Shown: positions 1 to 5,508 of the stretch, one piece after another
Layout of the letters: each line of letters opens with the position of its first letter
How positions within the stretch are numbered: position 1 is the stretch's first letter
NCBI GenBank assembly: GCA_910584735.1
Contig: CAJUBM010000008.1
Location: 1-5,508 of the forward strand
Source of the DNA: an uncultured Muribaculaceae bacterium
GTDB lineage: Bacteria; Bacteroidota; Bacteroidia; Bacteroidales; Muribaculaceae
DNA: 5,508 nucleotides
Direction of reading: 5' to 3'
The notes under the pieces: generated by a model
The model's input: only the letters and a program-made list of their open reading frames with translations
Databases searched by the model: none
Told to the model about the DNA's origin: nothing
Translations under genes and position numbers: made by a program

Positions 1-45
1 TCGGATAATGTCTTTCGTTGGAAGATTGGTGTCTCCGAATTTTGA
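1..45 (+). CDS. Possible C-terminal end of an upstream gene (partial)
   Basis: Frame 1 is open from the window edge and stops at TGA (43-45), giving 14 residues, SDNVFRWKIGVSEF. The tail alternates hydrophobic and polar residues and ends in phenylalanine, which resembles the last strand of an outer-membrane beta-barrel, but 14 residues cannot establish a family. The stop falls just before the def promoter, as expected for the end of a preceding gene. Frame 2 is also open here, but it runs through the promoter and into def, so it is a poorer candidate. The assignment as coding is an inference and is weak. Confidence 0.3.
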   Translation, partial: SDNVFRWKIGVSEF

Positions 46-56
46 CACACCGCCTC

Positions 57-85
57 TTTATTTTCAGATAAATTCCGTATATTTG
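57..85 (+). promoter_or_regulatory. Bacteroidota-type promoter for def
   Basis: TATATTTG at 78-85 is a full match to the TAnnTTTG -7 element used by the primary sigma factor of Bacteroidota. The upstream -33 element is poor: TTTA at 57-60, 17 bases away, is the best candidate against the expected TTTG at about 19-21 bases. The better TTTG at 41-44 is too far upstream. Transcription would start at about 90-93, leaving a leader of roughly 15-18 bases that includes an A7 run (93-99) and no Shine-Dalgarno sequence. The -7 match is seen directly; the start site is inferred. Confidence 0.6.
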
Positions 86-107
86 TACCCTGAAAAAAAT
101 AGAACCG

Positions 108-674
108 ATGAAACTACCCGTATATCTATACGGCTGTCCCGTATTAAGAGAGACAGCCAAAGACCTTGAGCCGGGCAATCCCGACCTCAAAAAGCTGGTG
201 GAAGATATGTTTTCCACCATGTACCTGTCGGAGGGAGTGGGGCTCGCCGCCCCGCAGATAGGACGTTCGGAGCGCCTTGTGGTAATTGACGCCGATGTCC
301 TGGCCGACACCTTCCCCGAATGTAAGGGACGCAAGTTCGTGCTTATAAACCCTGAAGTAGAAATTCTTGACGGAGAAAGCATTTCCCGCGCCGAGGGATG
401 CCTGAGCCTCCCCGGAATATCGGAAGAGGTGAAACGCGTGGAACATATACGCCTGCGCTGGCTTGACGAGGATTTCCAGCCCCACGAGGAGGAAATCTCC
501 GGCTTCCTTGCCCGTATAGTGCAGCACGAGGTGGACCACCTGTACGGACGCCTGTACATAGACCACCTGTCGCCGCTGCGCAAACAATTCATACGCACAA
601 AGCTCCACAACATCCTCTCCGGGAAGACCCGTTGCGACTATCCGGCAAAATATCCCCCTAAGAAACGTAAATAA
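108..674 (+). CDS. def: Peptide deformylase
   Basis: This metalloenzyme removes the N-terminal formyl group from nascent proteins as they leave the ribosome in the cytoplasm. All three family motifs are intact in the 188-residue product: motif I GVGLAAPQIG (43-52), motif II EGCLSLP (96-102) and motif III HEVDH (140-144). By family knowledge the metal ligands are Cys98, His140 and His144, and Glu141 is the catalytic acid/base. The length is normal for a bacterial deformylase. The C-terminus is a basic tail ending PPKKRK. The ATG at 108 is chosen because the protein begins with the usual conserved start (MKLPVYLYGCPVLR) and lies just after the promoter and A-rich leader. The downstream ettA-type gene starts 14 bases after the stop, which suggests co-transcription. 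I see no damage or unusual features. Confidence 0.97.
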   Translation: MKLPVYLYGCPVLRETAKDLEPGNPDLKKLVEDMFSTMYLSEGVGLAAPQIGRSERLVVIDADVLADTFPECKGRKFVLINPEVEILDGESISRAEGCLSLPGISEEVKRVEHIRLRWLDEDFQPHEEEISGFLARIVQHEVDHLYGRLYIDHLSPLRKQFIRTKLHNILSGKTRCDYPAKYPPKKRK

Positions 675-688
675 ATACCAAAGTAACG

Positions 689-2374
689 ATGGCTGACGAT
701 AAAAAGATTATATTCTCCATGGTGGGCGTATCGAAGATATACCCTCCCCAGAAACAAGTATTGAAGAACATCTACCTGTCGTTCTTCTATGGTGCCAAAA
801 TCGGCATTATCGGTCTGAACGGTTCGGGTAAGTCCTCGCTGCTGAAGATTATCGCCGGTATAGACAAGGATTATCAGGGAGAGGTGGTGTTCTCCCCAGG
901 ATATTCCGTGGGCTATCTGGAACAGGAACCGCACCTGGAACCGGGAAAAACCGTTATCGAAGTGGTTCGCGAAGGGGTGAAACCGATAATGGACCTGCTT
1001 AAGGAGTTCGATGAGGTAAACGCTGCATTCGGCGACCCTGACGTTCTCGAAGACCCCGACAAGATGGACAAGCTGATCCAGCGCCAGGCCGAGTTGCAGG
1101 ATGCCCTTGATGCCGCCGATGCATGGAATATAGACTCCAAACTGGAACGTGCCATGGACGCCCTGCAATGTCCGCCGGATGACCAGGTGGTCGACACCCT
1201 GTCGGGCGGTGAACGCCGCCGCGTGGCTCTCTGCCGCCTGCTGCTGCAACAACCTGATGTGCTGCTCCTTGACGAGCCTACCAACCACCTTGACGCGGAG
1301 TCAATAGACTGGCTGGAACAGCATCTCCAGCAATATCCCGGCACGGTAATCGCCATAACCCACGACCGCTACTTCCTTGACCATGTGGCCGGATGGATTC
1401 TCGAACTCGACCGTGGCGAAGGCATACCCTGGAAAGGGAATTACACCTCTTGGCTTGACCAGAAAACCAAGCGTATGGCCCAGGAGGAGAAGCAGGCATC
1501 GAAACGCCGCAAGACTCTGGAACGCGAGCTTGAATGGGTGCGCATGGCTCCCAAGGCCCGCCAGGCGAAGGGAAAGGCCCGTCTGTCTTCTTACGACCGC
1601 CTGCTCAACCAGGACCAGAAAGAACGCGAGGAAAAGCTGGAAATCTTCATACCCAACGGCCCGCGCCTCGGAAACAAGGTGATAGAGGCCCACGGACTGG
1701 AGAAATCGTTCGGTAAGAAGCTGCTGTTCAAAGACCTTGAATTCTCGCTCCCCCCCAACGGCATTGTAGGCGTAATCGGCCCCAACGGCGCTGGAAAGAC
1801 CACCCTCTTCCGCCTCATAATGGAACAGGAAAAGCCGGATGCCGGGACATTCGAGGTGGGCGAGACAGTGAAAATCGCTTATGTTGACCAGCGCCACCAC
1901 GACTTGGTTCCCGAAAACTCGGTATACCAGGTAATCTCACAGGGAACGGAGAGTTTCCGTATGGGGGGACGTGACGTCAACGCCCGTGCATACCTGTCGA
2001 AGTTCAACTTCGCCGGCGCCGACCAAGAGAAGAAGATTGCCGTCCTTTCCGGCGGCGAGCGTAACCGCCTGCACCTTGCCATGGCGCTTAAGGAGGAGGG
2101 GAACGTGCTGTTGCTTGACGAGCCTACCAACGACATCGATGTCAACACCCTGCGCGCCCTTGAAGAGGGTCTGGAGGACTTCGCCGGATGTGCCGTAGTA
2201 GTCAGCCACGACCGTTGGTTCCTCGACCGTATCTGCACCCACATACTATCGTTCGAGGGTGACGGCAAGGTGGTATTCTATGAAGGCTCATACTCCGACT
2301 ATGAGGCCTATAAGAAAGCCCAGAACGGCGGCAAAGAGCCTCCACGGCGCCGCTATCGCAAACTGATGGACTAA
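689..2374 (+). CDS. ettA: ABC-F ATPase, energy-dependent translational throttle protein EttA
   Basis: This is a soluble, tandem-ABC protein with no membrane segments. Family members bind the ribosomal E site, and EttA controls entry into elongation according to ATP/ADP level. Domain 1 has Walker A GLNGSGKS (42-49), signature LSGGE (171-175), Walker B plus catalytic Glu in LLLDEPTNHLD (192-202; Glu196) and switch His225. The arm insertion lies at about 90-150. The linker at about 240-320 is highly charged and contains the EttA-like stretch ELEWVRMAPKARQAKGKARL, corresponding to the P-site tRNA interaction motif. Domain 2 has Walker A GPNGAGKT (364-371), signature LSGGE (453-457), LLLDEPTNDID (474-484; Glu478) and His507. 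Both ATP sites therefore look active. The 561 residues match the usual EttA length, and the sequence agrees with E. coli EttA as I remember it over most of its length, which argues against antibiotic-resistance ABC-F types. A C7 run at 1750-1756 lies within the reading frame without breaking it. The gene probably shares the def transcript. Confidence 0.95.
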   Translation: MADDKKIIFSMVGVSKIYPPQKQVLKNIYLSFFYGAKIGIIGLNGSGKSSLLKIIAGIDKDYQGEVVFSPGYSVGYLEQEPHLEPGKTVIEVVREGVKPIMDLLKEFDEVNAAFGDPDVLEDPDKMDKLIQRQAELQDALDAADAWNIDSKLERAMDALQCPPDDQVVDTLSGGERRRVALCRLLLQQPDVLLLDEPTNHLDAESIDWLEQHLQQYPGTVIAITHDRYFLDHVAGWILELDRGEGIPWKGNYTSWLDQKTKRMAQEEKQASKRRKTLERELEWVRMAPKARQAKGKARLSSYDRLLNQDQKEREEKLEIFIPNGPRLGNKVIEAHGLEKSFGKKLLFKDLEFSLPPNGIVGVIGPNGAGKTTLFRLIMEQEKPDAGTFEVGETVKIAYVDQRHHDLVPENSVYQVISQGTESFRMGGRDVNARAYLSKFNFAGADQEKKIAVLSGGERNRLHLAMALKEEGNVLLLDEPTNDIDVNTLRALEEGLEDFAGCAVVVSHDRWFLDRICTHILSFEGDGKVVFYEGSYSDYEAYKKAQNGGKEPPRRRYRKLMD

Positions 2375-2382
2375 AATCGAAT

Positions 2383-2419
2383 GGTGGAGTGTCAGACTTC
2401 AAATCTCTGACACTCCACC
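2383..2419 (+). terminator. Perfect 14-bp stem-loop, possible terminator or processing hairpin
   Basis: GGTGGAGTGTCAGA (2383-2396) is exactly complementary to TCTGACACTCCACC (2406-2419), with a 9-base loop CTTCAAATC. It begins 8 bases after the ettA stop and ends 36 bases before the tamL start. The position and strength suggest a transcription terminator for def-ettA. However, no proper U-run follows on the + strand (CAATTTCACC), and only a TTTT within TTCGATTTTAG follows on the other strand, so it is not a textbook intrinsic terminator. A partial terminator, an RNA 3'-end protecting hairpin, or one copy of a dispersed palindromic repeat are alternatives. The inverted repeat is seen directly; its role is inferred. 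Confidence 0.6.
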
Positions 2420-2438
2420 CAATTTCACCTTATCGGAT

Positions 2439-2446
2439 AGGGGGAG
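2439..2446 (+). promoter_or_regulatory. Shine-Dalgarno-like purine stretch before tamL
   Basis: AGGGGGAG lies 9 bases before the ATG at 2456 and resembles a ribosome binding site. The other three genes in the window have no such sequence and only A-rich leaders, as is common in Bacteroidota. It supports the ATG at 2456 over the in-frame ATG at 2468. Its actual use is uncertain, because Bacteroidota ribosomes rely little on Shine-Dalgarno pairing. Confidence 0.35.
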
Positions 2447-2455
2447 CAATAACTG

Positions 2456-4789
2456 ATGAGAATCACAATGAAATGGCTGCTCGCAATAGCGGCTGCAATC
2501 TTTCTGTGGGGTTGCAGCTCTACGCGTCATGTACCTGACGGCTATCGCCTTTTGGACGAAGTAGACATCGTTGTTGAAGACTCATCCAAGGTCAAGACCT
2601 CCGACCTCTATAACTACCTGCGCCAGACCCCGAACCATAAGGTGCTGGGATTCGCAAAGTTGCAATTAGGCGTCTACAACATGTCGGGGCGCGACACCAC
2701 GAGCCGTTTCAATCGTTGGCTCCGGAAGATAGGGCAGTCCCCTGTGATTTTCGACAATACGTTGGCCGACCAAAGTGCCCGGCAGCTTAAACTGGCGCTG
2801 ATGAACCGGGGATACAACAACGCGGAAGTAACGGTAGACACAATCCCTGACGGGGAGAAAAAAATGGATGTCCGCTACAGGCTGCGCCCCGGCATCCCGT
2901 TCAAGGTGAAATCAATAGCCTACGAGTTCGAGGATCCCGAACTGCGCGAACTTGTCATGCCCGACTCCGCATTATTCCCCATGGTGACGGGCGCTAACCT
3001 TGACCGCACCGTGCTTGACGCGCAGCGCACGTTCATAACCGAACGACTGCGCAATCACGGCTATTATGCGTTCACAAAGGAATCCGTCTCGTTCATTGCC
3101 GACACGGTGGAAGGTTCCAATATGGTAGAACTTCTTATGAACGTAACCAACCCATCCGGCACTGCCGACTCCATAGCCGGCAACGGGGGACGCCATCTGC
3201 GATTCCGATTCCGCAATGTCTATATCGTGCCGGACTTCTCTCCGGGCGACGACACCGGCAGATACTCGTTCGAGGCCCGCGACACGGTGACATACAAAGG
3301 CCTGCGCATACTTTACGGCAAAGACCGCTACCTGCGTCCGTCAGCACTCAGCGAGCAGTGTTTCGTACGCCCCGGACACGTCTATTCCACCTCGGCCATA
3401 GACCGCACTTACGAATCATTCAACCGCCTTGCCATACTCCGTTATGTCAACATCCTGACGCGGCCGGCCGGTCGTGACGGCGATGCAGAGATGCTGGACG
3501 CGTTCGTGCTCCTTAGCCGCACCAAGAAGCAGGGAATTACCGTGGAACTGGAAGGCACCAACTCCGAGGGTGACCTCGGTGTCGGCGGCGGGCTCACATA
3601 CACCAACCGAAACCTCACTCATCGGGGCGAGATTCTCACAGCAAAGATACGAGGTGCCTACGAAAGCCTCTCGGGAAATCTTGACGGACTGATAAACGAC
3701 CGTTACACGGAAGTGGCTGCCGAGGTAGGCATAACCTTCCCGAAATTCGAGGCACCGTTTCTGTCACAGTCGTTCAAGAACCGCATGAGGGCATCAACGG
3801 AGTTCGCCGTGACCTTCATGCGTCAGGAGCGCCCTGAATATACCCGCATAATCGGAGGTGCCGCATGGAAATACAAATGGGCCGACCGCCAGAATATGAC
3901 CAGGCGCACGTTCGACCTCATAGATATAAACGTTGTAAACCTCCCGCGCTCTACAGTCGACTTCATAGAGAACATAGCCCCCGACAACCCCCTGCTCCGC
4001 TACAGCTACGAGGACCACTTCATCATGCGCATGGGCTACACGTGGTACCACACTAACAGGCGCCCGGCTTCATCAGGCCCCGAACGCCACTCCCGGCAGG
4101 TGAACACATATACCGTCCGCGCTTCAGGAGAGATTGCCGGGAACCTCCTGTATGCCATCTCTAAAATAGCCGGACAGAAAAAAAGTGACGGGGCGTATAA
4201 AATTTTCGGCATACAGTACGCGCAGTACGTCAAGGGGGAGATAGACTATACCATCAACCACGCCTTCTCATCGCGCAACTCTATCTCTTTCCACGCCGGA
4301 TTCGGCATAGGCTACCCCTACGGCAACTCCTCGATGATTCCGTTCGAGAAGCGTTTCTACGCCGGAGGGGCCAACGGTGTACGCGGGTGGAGCGTACGCA
4401 CACTGGGACCGGGCGCATATGACTCGCGCAACTCCGTTACCGACTTCATAAACCAATGCGGCGATATATCGTTGATACTTAACCTCGAATACCGAAACAA
4501 GCTGTTCTGGGTGTTCGAGGGAGCCGTGTTCATTGATGCCGGAAACATATGGACCATCAAGAACTACCCCAACCAGCCGGGCGGAATGTTCCGCTTCGGC
4601 AGTTTCGCCAAAGAGATAGCCGCCGCCTACGGCATAGGCCTGCGAATGGACTTTACATACTTCCTGCTACGCTTCGACCTCGGTTTCAAGGCCCATAATC
4701 CGGCCAAAAACCAAGAGCCGTGGCCGCTGTTCCACCCCGACTGGGGACGCGATGCCTCGTTCCACTTCTCGGTGGGCTATCCTTTCTAA
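2456..4789 (+). CDS. tamL: TamL-like outer-membrane assembly lipoprotein (BamA/TamA superfamily)
   Basis: This is a 777-residue Omp85-family protein, predicted to sit in the outer membrane and to take part in inserting or translocating outer-membrane proteins, probably with a TamB partner encoded outside this window. Residues 1-19 form a signal peptide (Arg2, Lys6, then a hydrophobic core) ending in a lipobox LWGC with lipidated Cys20. SSTRHVPDGYRLLDEV follows, a start typical of Bacteroidota TamL. About three POTRA-like segments follow (roughly 33-145, 148-230 and 248-355), then a beta-barrel from about 358 to the end. The conserved loop-6 motif is VRGW (642-645) within GGANGVRGW, equivalent to VRGF in BamA/TamA. 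The C-terminus FHFSVGYPF has the alternating pattern and terminal Phe of a barrel assembly signal. There is no acidic surface-export signal after Cys20, so the lipid anchor probably faces the periplasm. ATG 2456 is preferred; ATG 2468 (Met5) would shorten the signal peptide. The TamL name over BamA rests on the lipobox and N-terminal pattern. Confidence 0.88.
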   Translation: MRITMKWLLAIAAAIFLWGCSSTRHVPDGYRLLDEVDIVVEDSSKVKTSDLYNYLRQTPNHKVLGFAKLQLGVYNMSGRDTTSRFNRWLRKIGQSPVIFDNTLADQSARQLKLALMNRGYNNAEVTVDTIPDGEKKMDVRYRLRPGIPFKVKSIAYEFEDPELRELVMPDSALFPMVTGANLDRTVLDAQRTFITERLRNHGYYAFTKESVSFIADTVEGSNMVELLMNVTNPSGTADSIAGNGGRHLRFRFRNVYIVPDFSPGDDTGRYSFEARDTVTYKGLRILYGKDRYLRPSALSEQCFVRPGHVYSTSAIDRTYESFNRLAILRYVNILTRPAGRDGDAEMLDAFVLLSRTKKQGITVELEGTNSEGDLGVGGGLTYTNRNLTHRGEILTAKIRGAYESLSGNLDGLINDRYTEVAAEVGITFPKFEAPFLSQSFKNRMRASTEFAVTFMRQERPEYTRIIGGAAWKYKWADRQNMTRRTFDLIDINVVNLPRSTVDFIENIAPDNPLLRYSYEDHFIMRMGYTWYHTNRRPASSGPERHSRQVNTYTVRASGEIAGNLLYAISKIAGQKKSDGAYKIFGIQYAQYVKGEIDYTINHAFSSRNSISFHAGFGIGYPYGNSSMIPFEKRFYAGGANGVRGWSVRTLGPGAYDSRNSVTDFINQCGDISLILNLEYRNKLFWVFEGAVFIDAGNIWTIKNYPNQPGGMFRFGSFAKEIAAAYGIGLRMDFTYFLLRFDLGFKAHNPAKNQEPWPLFHPDWGRDASFHFSVGYPF

Positions 4790-4826
4790 TCCAACCACAA
4801 CTGATTTAATTTAAAACCTCTAACCA

Positions 4827-5480
4827 ATGAAAGGTCTCGTTATATTCGACTTGGACGGCACGTTGCTCAATACAATTGCCGACCTCGGCCACGCTGCCAA
4901 CTACGCCCTCGAACAGTGCGGCTACCCCACCCACCCCATCTCGGCCTATCCCCGCTTCGTGGGTTCGGGCATAACCCGTCTTTTGGAAAGGGTGTTGCCC
5001 GAAAGCGCCCGCACTACCGACCGCGCGGAGGCACTCAGAGGCTACTTCATGGAATACTACAACGAGCATATGGCCGATGACACCGTGCCATACAACGGCA
5101 TCCCCGAACTGCTGTCCTCCCTCACCGAAAAAGGTATAAAAGTAGCTGTGGCATCCAACAAGTACCAGTCTGCCGTGGAAAAACTCATCGCCCGGTACTT
5201 CCCCGCAATACCTTTCGCAGCCGTGGAGGGGCAGAAAGAGGGCATCCCGGTAAAGCCCGACCCATCCATCGTGTTCGAGATACTCGGCAAAGTCCCAACG
5301 CCGAAAGCCGAAGTCCTCTATGTCGGCGACTCAGGCATAGACATGGAGACCGCGCGCCGTGCCTGCGTGGAATCCGCCGGCGTAACCTGGGGCTTCCGCC
5401 CCGTCTCCGAACTGCGTGAGGCCTACGCCGACCACATCGTTGAGACCCCCTCCACCCTGCTGCGCATAGCCACCGAATAA
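4827..5480 (+). CDS. HAD-family hydrolase, phosphoglycolate phosphatase-like
   Basis: This is a cytoplasmic, magnesium-dependent phosphatase of the haloacid dehalogenase superfamily, 217 residues long, which is normal for the Gph/PGP group. Motif I is DLDGTL (8-13), with nucleophile Asp8 and acid/base Asp10. Motif II is the Ser110-Asn111 pair in VAVASNK, motif III is Lys143 in VKPDP, and motif IV is GDSGID (167-172), with Asp168 and Asp172 as likely metal ligands. A helical C1 cap lies between motifs I and II at about 15-85. The late WGFR (188-191) is common in phosphoglycolate phosphatases. All catalytic residues are present. Phosphoglycolate is the likeliest substrate, clearing the product of DNA 3'-end repair, but HAD substrates are hard to predict and pyrophosphate or other sugar phosphates are possible, so no gene symbol is given. 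It follows tamL after 37 bases (A/T-rich, no Shine-Dalgarno) and is probably co-transcribed with it. Confidence 0.9.
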   Translation: MKGLVIFDLDGTLLNTIADLGHAANYALEQCGYPTHPISAYPRFVGSGITRLLERVLPESARTTDRAEALRGYFMEYYNEHMADDTVPYNGIPELLSSLTEKGIKVAVASNKYQSAVEKLIARYFPAIPFAAVEGQKEGIPVKPDPSIVFEILGKVPTPKAEVLYVGDSGIDMETARRACVESAGVTWGFRPVSELREAYADHIVETPSTLLRIATE

Positions 5481-5508
5481 CCCAGTGACCCAAGGCCCCG
5501 ACATAAGA

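Noticed and set aside
28..51. Weak hairpin (GTGTC/GACAC) followed by a T-rich stretch as an upstream terminator
   Set aside because: The stem is only 5 bp with a 10-base loop, too weak to call.
144..608. 154-codon minus-strand frame opposite def
   Set aside because: It is fully antisense to a well-supported deformylase and resembles no family I know.
638..1288. 216-codon open frame on the minus strand within ettA
   Set aside because: It lies antisense to a gene with every ABC-F motif intact and has no recognisable domain. Long antisense frames are expected from the codon bias of the real gene.
1750..1756. C7 run in ettA as a possible phase-variation tract
   Set aside because: It is short and simply encodes a Pro-Pro pair after a Leu codon; EttA is a housekeeping protein and the frame is intact.
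1301..1900. 199-codon open frame on the minus strand within ettA
   Set aside because: It is a shadow of the ettA reading frame, with no recognisable motifs and no supporting promoter or leader.
2381..2410. Tiny open frame (9 codons plus stop, ATG to TGA) inside the ettA-tamL hairpin
   Set aside because: It is very short, has no leader of its own and is explained by the base composition of the hairpin arms; no evidence that it acts as a leader peptide.
4178..4184. A7 run in tamL as a programmed frameshift site
   Set aside because: It encodes a Lys-Lys pair in frame, has no obvious downstream stimulatory structure, and both sides belong to one continuous barrel. A similar A7 run at 2858-2864 was dismissed for the same reason.

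Overview
This window looks like ordinary chromosomal DNA from a member of the Bacteroidota, most likely order Bacteroidales. Three things point there: a good match to the Bacteroidota -7 promoter element (TATATTTG) in front of the first gene; A-rich leaders with no Shine-Dalgarno sequence in front of three of the four genes; and an outer-membrane assembly protein of the TamA type that carries a lipoprotein signal, the TamL form typical of this phylum. Base composition looks moderately GC-rich by eye, which would fit a Muribaculaceae-like genome better than classical Bacteroides. That family-level guess is an inference and was not tested.

Layout. Four complete genes lie on the + strand and fill almost the whole window. 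Bases 1-45 may hold the last codons of an upstream gene. A promoter at about 57-85 leads into peptide deformylase (def, 108-674). After 14 bases comes an ABC-F ATPase of the EttA type (689-2374). The next gap (2375-2455) holds a perfect 14-bp inverted repeat and then a purine-rich, Shine-Dalgarno-like stretch. It is followed by a 777-residue TamL-like lipoprotein/beta-barrel (2456-4789). After a 37-base gap comes a HAD-family phosphatase resembling phosphoglycolate phosphatase (4827-5480). The final 28 bases show nothing recognisable, and no stretch over 300 bases lacks a gene.

Function. The first two genes both act around early translation: deformylase removes the formyl group from new chains, and EttA works on the ribosome at first peptide-bond formation. 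The third gene belongs to outer-membrane protein assembly, and the fourth is probably metabolite repair or salvage. The shared strand and short gaps suggest co-transcription of def with ettA and of tamL with the phosphatase. The hairpin between the pairs could end or weaken transcription between them.

I found no sign of a new system, mobile element, CRISPR array or RNA gene. The features most worth a second look are the perfect hairpin, the promoter, and the differing translation-start context of tamL.
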